Origin: Kappaphycus alvarezii
Taxonomy: Eukaryota; Rhodophyta; Florideophyceae; Gigartinales; Solieriaceae
Direction of reading: 5' to 3'
DNA: 64,000 nt
NCBI GenBank assembly: GCA_002205965.3
Contig: NADL03000039.1
Coordinates: 248,001-312,000, forward strand
Translations under genes and position numbers: made by a program
Shown here: one piece after another, positions 21,450-32,994 of the stretch
Position numbering within the stretch: the stretch's first letter is position 1
Layout of the letters: every line of letters begins with the position of its first letter
The notes under the pieces: model-generated
The model's database searches: none
What the model was told of the DNA's origin: nothing
The model's input: the letters and a program-made list of their open reading frames with translations, nothing else

Positions 21450-24430
21450 GATAATTATATAGAGATCTTTTGTGAATATTTGCCTAAAATCCGAATAGAA
21501 GTCCATGCTATGAAAGTGGAGGCAAAATCGAAAGCACTTCATCGACATCTATTGCAGTTGTAACCATCTGAACTTAGACCTGCAGAATGTAAAGTCGAAT
21601 ATCTGTTTTGGTTGGAAAAGTAATATAAAATAAATTAAATGATCGTATGAAGCACCGCTTTTCTTTGTGGAAGAAAACAATGGAACGCTTAGGTTTATTG
21701 TCGATTACGATACTTTCAATCGCATCAAGAAAAGGAGCAACGCTTCATTTTCTCTCCAATGAAATTATCGACTGGATTGGAGATGCGATATTTTTTTAAG
21801 CTTGATCTATTAAAAGATTTGATCAGATGAGGGGGAAATCATAAAGCACCAAAAAAAACAACGTACAATACAATGTATGAACAATTTGAATATATTTTTC
21901 ATGCCAATGGGACATTTTAGTGCTACTGCTACGTTCCGAACGTTCGTAAATGAACAAGGTCTTTTACGACTGCATAGATTTCTTCTTGGTTTTTTTGCGT
22001 GAATGATTAGGTTTTTTTGTAATTTTCACCAGGAACAGAGAAGACCATTATGACAATCCGTAAATTGTATTGGAACTACTCAAGTAACATGAGCTGTATA
22101 TGAAACATAATGAATCCTACTGATTTCATAATGAGCTTACTAATATTGGTTTAATTATTGGAAAGGACGGCATAGGTATCGACCTTGACAAGGTCTAAGT
22201 CTAGGAACTTGGTGGACAAATATTTCGTTGACGGACTTGAGAGGTTTCTTTGATTTGATGAAGTGTTTCCGAACGTTCATACCAAAATTCTCCGAAATTG
22301 CTGTACTTCTCACAGATCTGACTAAAAAGGTAATATGGAAACAGGATCAAGATTGTTTATAATGCTTCCAGAATCTAAGGGAAGCTATGAATTTGACTCC
22401 AATCGTTGTCGCTCCTAATTGGAAAAAGTTAATTCGTGATCATAACCGTGCTTAAAAGCTCGTGTTCGGTGGAATTCTCACAAATCCGAATGTGAATGGA
22501 AATTATCATATAATTCTTTCTATGAGAAGTAGCTCTATCCCATTGCGGCGTATTAAACTGAAAATGAAAAAAAGCCTCTAGATTTGATTACATTTCTGGA
22601 AGAGCCAGGTGCTATCTTGAAGGTTCCTATTTGGGTATTTTCACTGACAATCAGTAGCTTAAGAGATTCTCCACAAAACCGAAGCTCGTCGTAAAGAAGC
22701 ATCTTTCCTGGAAACTCTCGGTAACTTTCGAATATTTCCACCCATAATCAAGCGCATAAAACACAAGTATTGGGAGACGAATTATCAAGAGCTCCTAAAG
22801 TGATGAGATAATGTCGTGCACGTTCATTGAATGAAGTTATGGTTCCGTACCTTGATATATAATAGATTACGTCTCGGTATGGTGAGCACCATCTCTTCAT
22901 TTTCATGTTAAATGAAGTGGAAAAAATATTCGGAAAGTGATATCAAGAAGACGAAACTTGGGATAATTCTGCCGATGTTGAAGGAGGGTTCCAGACTGTT
23001 TTACCATGGAAATCTATGTGTGCCGTTAAGGTCAGAGTTGGATCTTTTGTGAATTGCTCACGACTTTAAAGTCTGTCGAAATTTCGGATTTGCATAAGTA
23101 CTGTACAGATTAAAAAACTTCCGTCGGAAACAAAAAAACCCGTCGGAAACAAAAAAATCGGTGTCTTCTAAAGTACTACAAAACTTTTCCTACTCGTAAG
23201 TAATGTTAAAGCTAAAATCAAAAGAAGTTGGCAGATACAATCTCCCTGTACCTCTTTGACCACAGCTACGTATCGCGAGCTACAGATTTGATTATGAGGC
23301 GACTCATGAAAAAGAGAGGTCATGATTTAATTTCGAAATGAGTTGATCGATGTACTATTCGGGTCAAGTTTCTGAATTCAAAAACGTCGGATACTTAATA
23401 AACCGCGGCTAGGGACTTTTTTAAGAACATACTTAGGACCCGTGGGTTTCCGGACAATATGAAACCAAATAGGGCTAGCTATTTCATGTCAAAGTTTTGG
23501 AAGACACTGATGATTCTTTTGGGCGGTAAAATAAGAAACTTCACCAGCAGAGACCTAAAACATATGTTGCTCGCCAAATTATGAATATTATGATCGAGAA
23601 ATATCTTCTTGGTTAATGACCGTAACATCAGGATGATTGGGTTGAACTGATAGCTTCTGCAGAATATTCATACGACTCGGCTGTGATCGATGGTCTTATA
23701 TTTCACTTTTGGAGCTGTACATTGGACAGACACCTAAATCTCCGTTATGCGTTTACCTAGCAACGACATACCTCCTCAGAGTTTTAATGAATCTTGTGTC
23801 AAGCTCAAGGTGTCTTTTGAGGATGCAAAAGTTTCTTACGAAGTGACAAAAGCCCGGCAGGATTCTTACCATTCGAGGCAATATATGGTTCCAGATTACA
23901 AGCAACGGATCAATTGTTCATTGCTTACTGGTATTTATTCGAAGTCGAAGGATTCAAAAAAGCTTGGTGCGCAAGGGCTTGGAATATTTTTGGTAAAAGA
24001 GCACATTGATAAGAATGCTATTCGATTTGATCTCCTTCCTCTCCTTACAATCAATCATATCTTCCTCACAGAATCACACTTGGAGCAACCGAATGTCATT
24101 GCTGTACCTGTCCTTTTTATGCCTGAACCGCTTAGATATCTCATTGGAACAAAAAAAGAAGTTGAGGAAGTTTCTGGTAATAAAAAAATTGGTCTTAGAT
24201 ACCAGTTCCTGGTTTAAACTCGTAGTGATACACATCATGCAGTGGAATGGTAACCAACGAGTGACTTTTTGATGTTACCGAAAATATGCCTGACATGGTA
24301 ACTAGGGATTCGCAGTGGTATTTTCGGGAAAAAATACACTGCCGCAGTGTCTTTGACAAGGAAGTCAGTATTATGGGGAGAAAAAAGTTAACAGTGCCTC
24401 TGATACAACACAGTGTAACAGTCATGTTTT
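21450..24430 (+). mobile_element. Old Ty3/gypsy LTR retrotransposon fossil (chromovirus type), broken
   Basis: Read in pieces on the plus strand, this stretch shows pol parts in the usual Ty3 order: a reverse-transcriptase palm near 21660-21930, an integrase core near 23270-23560, a GPY-like region near 23940-24060 and a chromodomain-like segment near 24150-24300. The longest surviving open stretch is 23747-24217. No LTR pair was recognised. The element is heavily decayed with many breaks (well over ten) and has drifted to AT-rich composition, so it is one of the oldest identifiable insertions here. The chromodomain-like end points to the chromovirus branch of the Metaviridae. Confidence 0.75.
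23122..23157. repeat. Tandem 19-bp repeat
   Basis: CGTCGGAAACAAAAAAA occurs at 23122-23138 and again at 23141-23157. It is a simple local duplication inside the LTR fossil. Confidence 0.8.
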
Positions 24431-24886
24431 CTCTGTCTTAGCATAATCCTCTACTACATAGTTCCGTGGAAGAGAAATTATATCTTTTGGATGATTTTAG
24501 AACATTAGTATTACCCACTAGGGGTTTAATTGCTGCACATTTATTTTTCTCCCGTGTTTTTTTGACATGGAGCCCCATTCATCGTTTTACATACTTTTTT
24601 ATGTTCTAGATAATACTATTATATAGTTTTCACTCGTCTTTATATCAATTTCTATTGAGTAAACACTAGTATAGAAATTATTTGATAGAAATATAGAATT
24701 TTCTATAGAAAAGGGGTCTCACGTAACTTCTTGTTAGAATCAAGGTATAATCCAGTGAACCTTTGCCCCAATCTTTCAGAAACAGACCAAAATCTTCTCT
24801 ACTACTCCTTTAGCACCGCTCCTGTTGCTTTATTCTCAATTAAAAAGTCACAATTAATAGTAAAGAAAATTCTGCTTGTACAATAG

Positions 24887-25165
24887 ATGAATTTACCACC
24901 CGCGATTCGTAATAAATACAAATTATGGCCCTCGAATAAATTTAGAATTGCTGAGGGTTGTTTTGTGGTAAGAGGTAAGCTCCATGATACTCACTCAACT
25001 TGTGCAGTGGTAATGACCATTAAAGTGAAGATGGCGGCAGACGCTGATAGGGCCGCTCTCAAAGATGAAAGTTACTTTTCTATAGATAAGCATCATTGTA
25101 TGAATACGATCGTGGGCCTCGATCCTAGTCTTTCCTTCGCCGACCTCGAGATCAACCCTATATAG
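24887..25165 (+). CDS. Hypothetical protein, 92 codons
   Basis: An ATG at 24887 opens a frame (MNLPPAIRNKYKLWPSNK, FVVRGKLHDTHSTCAVVM, HHCMNTIVGLDPSLSFADL) to a TAG at 25163. The composition is less AT-rich than its surroundings. Bases 24985-25062 resemble 6570-6640 and 17463-17540 loosely, so this may be part of an element rather than a host gene. No domain is recognised. Confidence 0.3.
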   Translation: MNLPPAIRNKYKLWPSNKFRIAEGCFVVRGKLHDTHSTCAVVMTIKVKMAADADRAALKDESYFSIDKHHCMNTIVGLDPSLSFADLEINPI

Positions 25166-25394
25166 CGACTACCTCAACGTTTCTTCAACTTTCCGCCATT
25201 TCGGAGACCGTCCCTGTGATCTGTCGTCTGTGTGGACGTATCCACCTCCATCTATCTAGCTAGTTTCCCTTGACGCTTACAATATCTACCATAAATTTAA
25301 ACACCACAAAATCTTCCGCGCAGATTGATATAACGCAACTATTGCACTTGCCTCGTCGATTTCTTCGATAAACTGTCTAAATTACCGAACATTT

Positions 25395-25485
25395 TAGCCC
25401 TCTGGGCACCTTAGCCGATCTGGGAATGTTGCGTAAGAATGGCGTTGTTTTCGAGCGCCACTTGATAGCAGCGCTGCAATGTACT
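25395..25485 (+). repeat. Repeat pair with 27855-27945
   Basis: GGGAATGTTGCGTAAGAATG, GCGTTGTTTTCGAGCG and ATAGCAGCGCTGCAATG align with GGAATGTCACGTTAAGATGG, GCGTTGCTTTTCGAACG and ATAGCGCCGCATGG in the second copy. At peptide level both give FER with hydrophobic flanks. Unknown class. Confidence 0.6.
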
Positions 25486-26395
25486 TTTCAGGGTTTCTTT
25501 TCAGCACTACAGCGCATCATTAGCACTCAGTTCCGCATAGTTTGTAATTGCACGCTAAGGAACCTTTTCAAGTCCATGGATTTCTCTTCTTTGCATGAAG
25601 TTTTCAATAGAATTTTTCTGGCTCATTTCTCCATTGTCACATTTCTTCATCGCAATATTTACAGTACCGATGACCAAAGTGCCAATATTCAACCTTCCTT
25701 GTCTACCAAATCTTCTCTCACGTAATGCTCTGTTAAGGACAGTCGCTACCTTCTGGGAAGTCATTGTTATCAAATTCGATCTTGAGGGCGGCTAAGGACA
25801 TAAGTAAACTTGGCGTGGGGATGGATTATTGAGCACAGGTGTAACCAAATGTTTGTCTATGCAGGGTCAACAATTCACTTTTTCTAGAGAGAATAAAGGA
25901 TGGTTAGCTTGCATGATGGATGAAAAAAGCTTTCGTTCAGAAATCCTTGTTTGCGTTTTCTTTGGCCCGTGAACTGAGCCCAAATATCTGTCGCAGTGTA
26001 AAAAACCCCATCTACTTCCTTCCAGAATACCTTAAAGGCATACAGGTCAGAATATTTGCTCGATTACTACAGTAGCATTAACAATAAATGTGTTGCTGCC
26101 TGCAGTAGAAAATACCTCGTGTGACATAATCTGCTGGGGCAGACTGTATTTCACTATATTTTGAAGTTATTTGCTTTCGTATGTGGTAGTAGTAAATTGG
26201 AAAGGATGACATTCTCAGAACCAAATACCCAAGACGGAGGTTTTGCAAGGAGCAGAAGTTCTGCTGACGTATGAATACTAGAAATAGAAGATGTGGATTT
26301 GGACGGGAAGTTAAGGGACTTTGTATAAGCACAAAAGGAACAAGTGATTCCCTTACGATCTACTATTAAGTCAAAAATTGCTTCCTAGATCGTAG

Positions 26396-27066
26396 TTGAC
26401 TTTAAATCTAACTATTTATCATACGTTGGCCTTGACTCTACCATGGCTTTTCACTCCTAGAAGGAGCGCTTTTGGATTTGGTTGTTTATCTCCTAGAAGA
26501 AGCAATTTACTAGCCGTCTATAGATTTTTAGCTAATCGTATATCTAAAACATATGCAATAAAACTAGAAGATGCATTTAACCTTACGAAGAGAAATTGTA
26601 GCAGTGGATTACATACAAATATTCCTCTTGATATATTCCTCACAATCTTCGTTTTCGAAATCAGAGCAAAAATCCTCCAAAGTATCTGTACCCCAAATGA
26701 AGTCCCTATTAATTCTTTTGAACGGCCTAGAAGGATAACCGGCCTCCTTGGACTTACAAAGGCACTCTAATCAGTTCCCACGTCCCTCAATCCCCACCCA
26801 ATTCCGAATAAAATAGTCTGGATGAAGATCATACCCGCAATTTCCTTTCCTTCCTCCACAGCAATTCTCTCGAAGTTTCAGACCAATGGCTACCAAAATT
26901 CATCCAAAATCATCTCATCTTCGAATCCTGCAACATCGGCATCATTATTCTCCGAATATTCTGCCTCTTCCACAAACTGACAGTGAAATCAGTACAGAAC
27001 GTCATCAAGGTCCAGAATTCCTCAGCAGTAGTCTTACTAGTCAGTTGGATGACTGATCGTCAGTAA
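26396..27066 (+). other. Coding-like relic, unidentified
   Basis: Two consecutive coding-like stretches run here: 26396-26770 (open, with AIKLEDAFNLTKRNC and IPLDIFLTIFVFEIRAKIL) and about 26815-27066 in another frame (NFLSFLHSNSLEVSDQW, IIILRIFCLFHKLTV). The first frame lacks an ATG near its start. The amino-acid composition looks like a real protein, but I cannot assign a family. A decayed host gene or transposon ORF are both possible. Confidence 0.3.
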
Positions 27067-27399
27067 GGGCATTTATAGGACGGCATGCTCTACTTGATTG
27101 GCGATTGTGCTAGACGGGTGCAGGTTGCTCTTGTTGATGAAAAAGTAAAATGAGTCTGCGGGCGAGATAATGGGTGCTTGACGCTCTGGTTTTGTTTCAA
27201 CGACCTTATCCTTGAGCTTATCGCCCCTTTGATGGTAATATCCAGCACTATCGCTTACTGACCTGGCTAGTAGCTACTTTGAGTTGTTAGAAATGACCCG
27301 TCACTCGTAATGTACATCATTAATCCTGATTTGAGCGAGAATTCATAGGATCCAGCATTTGAATTACTCGCAGCAAACCATCACTCTTTTTGAGACTCG

Positions 27400-27640
27400 C
27401 AGTAAGATAACGAAAAGAACGCGCCCTATCATATTCAAAACAGAAGGCGTCTACGTGCAGGAGTCAAATGAGCCCGCGGGGGTTATCACGAGCACTAGAA
27501 TAGCCATGTATTTTTCTGTACAGGGCCTACACTTCACCTTGCTGGTAACGTAGTAGTGGGAATGGATCTGTTCCCTTAAACCAATCCATATCAACTCATT
27601 TATGTAAACCACCCAACCAAAACAACTCCGCCTCGTTTTC
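27400..27640 (+). repeat. Repeat pair with 28790-29015, copy 1
   Basis: ATCATATTCAAAACAGAAGG, GTCTACGTGCAGG, GGGGTTATCACGAGCAC, TCTGTACAGGGCCTACACT, CACCTTGC and the closing TCAACTCATTTATGTAAACC match the second copy in order. The frame 27359-27553 (VYVQESNEPAGVITSTRIAM) is open here and broken in the other copy, so this is likely the coding end plus 3' UTR of an element. Its final segment resembles the CCCATTCAAGTAAACCC repeat at 3295. Confidence 0.6.
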
Positions 27641-27854
27641 CCCATTTCAACGTATCACCACTCAACCAAACCACTGCAGAGCTTTGTCTCGTCAACATCT
27701 CGCCGTTTTGCGCCCACCCCGTGCGACATATCGTCGGCTGCGTCCTCGGCCACTTTCTCCCGTCTAGTCTGTTTCTCTTATAGATAGATATGTAGCGACT
27801 GCTGCGCACTTGTTTTACCGACCTCGTCGATATCCATACCAGCAGTACTGCTCT

Positions 27855-27945
27855 CTCTCACCTCTAGAGCACGTTGGGCAAACATGGAATGTCACGTTAA
27901 GATGGCGTTGCTTTTCGAACGGTATCTTAAGATAGCGCCGCATGG
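27855..27945 (+). repeat. Repeat pair with 25395-25485, copy 2
   Basis: See 25395-25485. The 60-bp core is clear, and the flanks (CTCTAGAGCACGTTGGGCAA against CCCTCTGGGCACCTTAGCC) extend it. Confidence 0.55.
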
Positions 27946-28261
27946 TTTTCATCAAGGTCGGCCATCCGCGATGCAGCTTGTCCCCGTCGCATCCGTGTGA
28001 AAATTTCTTAATGTTAGGCTAAAAGCCCTGTTTCAAGCCGTGAGGGCCCGGTTCTGCAGGGTATTTTCGGTGAAATTTTATGGATCTTCTCTTTTCTGTC
28101 TCACGCTTTTTTGTTATAAAACTTAGGAGGGAGAAAGAAAATTTCTGCGATGAATGTAACAAAGGAGAATAATGTAAATGGAAAGAGCGAATACACGTCA
28201 AAGTTTGAAAGCCCGCGATGTTTTTCTTCAAATTTGGTGTTGATGCTATTTCTTTATTTTC

Positions 28262-28460
28262 AACGGTTCGAGCTGTTTTAGCCCAGAGGCATGCGGCAGC
28301 AGCAATGATTTCCAACGCATCATGTCTGGTGACAGGCTTTGAGCCAGCCATTCAGGCACACTAGGGACATTACCCATTATCCGAACACGTCTAGCATACG
28401 CTGAGGGTTAGCCGAACCGCATTTTTCAAATATTAAAGAACCGAATCGATTGCTTATTCT
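28262..28460 (+). mobile_element. LINE family A coding end with type-3 tail
   Basis: On the plus strand VRAVLAQRHAAAAMISNAS and CLVTGFEP end in a TAG near 28363. This is the conserved family A C-terminus (QRHAAAAVMSNAACLMAGL in other copies). The block CATTATCCGAACACGTCTAG, then GGTTAGCCGAACCGCA and TTCAAATATTAAAGAACC follows, which is the type-3 3' UTR. This copy shows that the type-3 tail belongs to family A. The 110-codon minus frame here is antisense. Confidence 0.8.
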
Positions 28461-28789
28461 CAACTCGGAGTTAGATATGTACTTATAAAGTATAGTTGGA
28501 GCAATGGCCTTAATGCCCAGGTAAAATCATATTTCGAGAGTAAAGACAAGATTGCAAAAAAATATGGATCCAAATTGAACTCAGCAAGACAATTACAGCC
28601 TTAGAATAATTAGAATTTACGCAAAGCATGACGCACTTGTACTGTAGTACCAATTAAACAATAACCATCCGAATTAGTAACCGGTTTACGCATTTTTTCC
28701 AACACCCAAGACTAAAGAGTCTGCTGTGAACCTTCCGTGTCTACTGGAAATCTCTCGCACGTCAACAATCGTTGATGGCAGCCATCTTC

Positions 28790-29015
28790 TCCGGAGCCGC
28801 CCCCATTATATTCAACACCAAAACCGTCTATGGGCAGGCTTCAAAAGGGCACGAGTGAGGTTATTACGAGCACGGGGATAGCATGGATTTGTCTGTACGG
28901 GTCCTGTACCTCACCTTGCCAGTTTTGTAGTTGTGGTGGATGAGGTTTTTTCCATAGAACAACCTATACCAACATAATCAAGTAAACCACCCTATTTAAC
29001 CAAACATTTCCTATT
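28790..29015 (+). repeat. Repeat pair with 27400-27640, copy 2
   Basis: See 27400-27640. ATTATATTCAACACCAAAAC, GGTTATTACGAGCACGGGG and CAAGTAAACCACC fix the alignment. It is more diverged in frame. Confidence 0.55.
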
Positions 29016-29169
29016 CCCCGATATAAGACTATTTTATTGACAAATTCCCGTCTCAGAGACTGTTATAAGCACACCGTTCATTGATTCCGGTTTAGCAATC
29101 GGTACCAAAAGTTTTACCGACAGGCGCCTCGTGCCATCGGTATACATATTTCTGTGTTAGTGTAAAGAT

Positions 29170-29470
29170 TAAATGATATGCGTAGATCCAAATAGATACT
29201 TCCAAATAAATGGGTAATAAATTGACTGAATAGGATTGAGAATAATAATAAAAAGAAAGCCAATATTTATGATCGACGGGTAGTTCGATGGCCCGAGACG
29301 TGTAAAATTTTCTAACAACCTAAGACTATTTCTACTGCAGATCAGAGTAGAAAGCAACAAGATGATCTACCAGTATAATAATAACTATAGACCAAATTAA
29401 TTCTCAATTAAATTGTAGAATAATTATCCAGGTGAGCAGTAATCCAAATAATAATTTGCTGGTAGTGATC
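29170..29470 (+). mobile_element. Diverged relative of the 560-bp solo-LTR family
   Basis: GTAGATCCAAATAG, ATAAATGGGTAATAAATT, ATGATCGACGGGTAGTTCGA, CGTGTAAAATTTTCTAACAA, AATTATCCAGGTGAGCAGTA and AATAATAATTTGCTGGTAG follow the order of the LTR at 58477-59036. It is strongly decayed and incomplete at the right end, and is the oldest copy of the family in the window. Confidence 0.6.
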
Positions 29471-29869
29471 AGTAATTAGAACTGCAGAATTTGAAAACGA
29501 ACTGACAGACATAAAAATTGCTTCGCATGTAATGCAGTATAAACATGGGCCGGTGAAAAATAGACAAAAATATTTCGATGGTTCGCACAAATCAAAATTG
29601 TTGACCCCTGGTAAAACTGTTACACAATTTTCCGTAATTTTCCTCACTGTATTCGATATAGAAAACCAATTAAATAGTTTTTCCAGTAATTGTAAACTAT
29701 TTTTCCATTTTTTCACAGTTAGAGGCTTTACTTTTATCGGCAGAGTACCCTCACCGGACCATAGCTTACATATTCTAGTCTAGCGGGTTGCCAACAAAAT
29801 TTATGAGGAGATATTCAGGTGTAGTAAACCAAGATCCCGGTTCTCCGTGGGAAGGAACAAACGAGGGAA

Positions 29870-30005
29870 ATGGGGAAGGTTTGGGTGTTTTTCCTCTTGG
29901 AGATATAGATCTATCATTGAGTTTTCCAGACAACCACAATCGACTCAAAGAGGTGTGCCGACATAGTAATAGAGGAGGAACTACGATCGCTAAAAGGTCA
30001 CTTAA
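29870..30005 (-). mobile_element. LINE family A 3' UTR
   Basis: On the plus strand GGGGAAGGTTTGGGTGTTTT, CTTGGAGATATAGATCTATC, CAGACAACCACAATCGACTC and GTGCCGACATAGTAATAG are the reverse complement of the type-1 3' UTR. The coding end is reduced to the last few bases (about 29990-30005). Confidence 0.8.
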
Positions 30006-30332
30006 GTAAAGTAAACCTGTACTCCGATAGACTCTTCCCACCTTTCTAAGCAACCGTACAGAACACTTCCAGATATTTCTACCCCATCCTCACCACATAG
30101 CGTTAGCATTAACGTCAATTGTTAACTTTGAAATTTTCTTCCTCTGCATTGCAATTAGGAAAAGGAGTAATAGAGGATGTTTTATTGCGAGAGTTCGGGA
30201 GCTGGAAGTGAAAACTATGAATTCAATTTTGGAGTGTAGAATTGTATTTACTAGATATGTATACCTGATTTGGGAGTATTGAGTGAACGGGGCCTTTCAC
30301 TCTGTGCAATACATATGCAAAGATCATCCTGT

Positions 30333-31433
30333 CTAAGAGGACATAATACATGGGAAGTCCTTGTGTCCACCGCATATCTTCCCAGCCTCTAAGATGTTTG
30401 AGGTGCAACAGTTTCTGCGCCGCCGTCGAATATCCACATCCAAGTCCTCCACATTGGTCGCAGCCTTCGCCGCAACATACCTTCCGTTACAATTCTGCAG
30501 GTATGGATTAGGAATTGATGTAGAAATGAGATCATCCGGAGAAAGTACACATGGCGCATCATCAGGACCATTGCAAACTGACCCAAATAATCTAATATCC
30601 GATTCGCAACAGTTTTACGACCACCCTGGCTTCCTGCGCAATCTCTTCCTCCACACGTCCCGCAACTGAGGGGGCAGCAAACACGTCTATTACAAACCCT
30701 CGTATCCGTCTCCCATTGGCTCCTTGTCATCTTGAGAATTCTTTCGAACAAGAACCCTAATACAAATGATTTTGAAGTAGTCGCATGAACTGTCGACACA
30801 AGCCATTCCCATATGTAATAGCCATCGTCACACACCGCCTCGCGCCGTTCATCATTTGCGCCCGTTTGCCGCCTTTCTGTAAATCTCCTGATTTGGATGT
30901 CTCTCAAAATTTCTCCTGCGTATCTTCAGGATCCGCTCTCAAGTTCAAGAAGTCCTTTGCAAGTCAATCTGTAGTAGCCGAGCTTATATCCTAGTTGTTC
31001 AGCAACTGTACCGTCTGTACATGTGGCCTTCTTTATGGTGTCCCCCCGATCCAAGAAGACTGAATCCGTCTTACTACGCTCCAGCGAGAAACCATAGAAC
31101 TGTTGTTTCCGCGCACGGTATGCCGTTTGCCGAAGAATGTGAGGCGTCTGTTGAGAATCGAATGACTGCGGAGTCTCGTAGCTGCTGCCAGTGCACTGAT
31201 CCTCACAGCTTCAACATAATTGCGTTGGCAAAATTCACCTTGACATCGTAGACAAAAGATAGGATATTCGAAGAGCTCTGAGTCCGGGTCATTTGCCATG
31301 CCAAATTCTTTCGAGCGAATGATCGGGAGTTGATCACGGTAGAGGGCTCGTAGCCATCATCTGAGGACTGAGAAAATACAGTGCTTGGAAGAAGGGTGAG
31401 GACAAGGAACGTGATGCTTGTAGAACGATACAT
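30333..31433 (-). pseudogene. Secreted cysteine-rich protein, frameshifted (copy 2, inverted)
   Basis: Inverted paralogue of 4291-5407, of nearly the same length (1101 against 1117 bp). ATG at 31433-31431 begins a signal peptide (MYRSTSITFLVLTLLPS). Downstream are DSELFEYPIFCLRCQGEFC, REAVCDDGYYIW, a first module RVCNRRVCCPLSCGTCGG and a second ending in NCCTSNILEAGKICGG and DFPCIMS, with a TAG at 30335-30333. The frame is lost at several points: one base missing just after the signal peptide, and one missing within the first module (GGRK region). The second copy is intact at both. In turn this copy is in frame between the modules, where copy 1 is not. Independent lesions mean two separately decaying copies of a gene that was once intact. 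Confidence 0.75.
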
Positions 31434-31639
31434 GCCGGGTTGAAACTGTTTTTTTGATAATTAGATGTACATGTAAATGTGAGTCGCAAAATTCGCTCTT
31501 AAAGAAGAAAAAACGCAAGGTTTCAGACCAAATTCAGGGAAGAGGTTGTGAGGCCGTTTACACGATAATGCAAACTGGAGCAGAAAATAATTAGTCTTTT
31601 CCAATGAGCCAGCCTTTCAGTCCCACGAGTGGTACTACT

Positions 31640-31735
31640 GTACTGTATCCATTATCCTGAACACGTTAGCATACAGTGCACCAGGGGATAGCCGAACCGC
31701 ACCTTTCAAACATTAGAGAACCAAACCGTTCCCTT
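31640..31735 (+). mobile_element. LINE family A type-3 tail
   Basis: CATTATCCTGAACACGTTAG, GGGGATAGCCGAACCGCACC and TCAAACATTAGAGAACC match the tails at 875-985, 28375-28460 and 58205-58300. No coding end is attached. Confidence 0.7.
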
Positions 31736-32212
31736 TTCCAATGTTAACCTCTTTTTGTATCGTCCAAGCTACACGACGAGGATTAAAATTACTCTTGAAT
31801 GGTTTACACCAACCTTGCGAGATAGTCCCGCATGAATCTGTCTCCTTTTCAGGCCCTCCAATACGCAGACTTGTCCCTACCCCCGTCTCGTCTTGGTAAA
31901 TAGCTGCCCTAGATCCCTAATCAGTAGAGCCCCCTAGCTTCGCCCCCCTCTTGTAGGCTTGCTGTTTTTCATGAAATTCCGCGTGGATCAACTTTGTACA
32001 AAGTTTCATGTAGATTAGATGTCTCCTCGAAGTCTCTCTTGTCGATAATAACCAATATAGGCAACATTGGTCTCGTTTTCCTCTGCTACCCAACTGCTCA
32101 TAAAATACTAGGAATTCCACATGATCATACGATACTTTACAGTTACCATTATTAGCCCTACTCCGACCCCTACTCCAATTTACAAAGTTTCGACCCCTTT
32201 TCCACCCTTTCC

Positions 32213-32479
32213 ATGTCCGAACAGGCCATGAATCGCGTGTACAAGGCCCTTCGTCTGGAACTATCCATCGACTTTCATTGGGTCTTCGACATCTACGGCT
32301 CAGCTGGACCTGGTACCGACAAGGGCTTCTCTCTCATCGCAAATTAAATCGCGTACAGCCTCGGCATCAACCCAGTGTCCGAACGCGTACTCATATTTCA
32401 CATTCGTAGCTCCTTGGTCCAACAGCGCACCGCCCTGGCAGTCAACTATCGGCTGCTAGTCCACGTTGTGCCTTGCTAG
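32213..32479 (+). pseudogene. Hypothetical protein relic, 89 codons with one stop
   Basis: ATG at 32213 (MSEQAMNRVYKALRLELS, FHWVFDIYGSAGPGTDKG) runs to a TAG at 32477 with a single in-frame TAA at 32345. After that stop the frame continues with coding-like text (SLGINPVSERVLIFHIRSSL). The bases are GC-rich and pyrimidine-biased at the third codon position, unlike the surroundings. No family is recognised. It may be a captured or decayed host gene. Confidence 0.35.
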
Positions 32480-32539
32480 TTTTCCGGTCGGCGGGCCCCA
32501 GCCCTCCCCCTCTTTCACCTCGTAAAGACTTTTCTTGTT

Positions 32540-32720
32540 GTTTACAGTATTCTCGCGAAAAAGAGCTGGAAGAATATACTATATATGTTGCAGGCTACAT
32601 TGTTCGAAAATTAGAATTTTCTGTAAACCCATTTACCATGACGTGCAGATTGCAACTCCATTTGAGTTCCAGCCAATCTATACATCTCAATAAAGACACC
32701 CCCTTTTTCCCCTTAGCAAA
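32540..32720 (+). mobile_element. Transposase-like peptide and repeat end
   Basis: The frame 32473-32748 contains KELEEYTIYVAGYIVRKLEF. A YVAGYVVRKL-type motif is known from P-element, THAP and some hAT-like transposases near their C-terminus. The following 60 bp, to CATCTCAATAAAGACACCC, match 1228-1306. Together they suggest the 3' end of a decayed DNA transposon, but one short motif is thin evidence. Confidence 0.35.
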
Positions 32721-32994
32721 TCAGTCAGCAGAAGCCGCTCAGAGCTAGGTAACAATCATGGGCACTATGCTGGAATGAAAAGGGGGAATGATGGGGTACT
32801 TTACTTCGTTTTCTGACACTTCTAGGAAAAGGGCGTCAATTTTCGAGGAGACCCGCTAACGTCGCAATTCATTTTCGTGGATACCCGCGACGTTACTCAA
32901 GTTGAAACCATTCAAAAGCAACACATTCAGTAAATCACAATTGCGCATTATGCCCTTCAAACCCCATACACTACTAAATTAGGAAAAAAATTAA

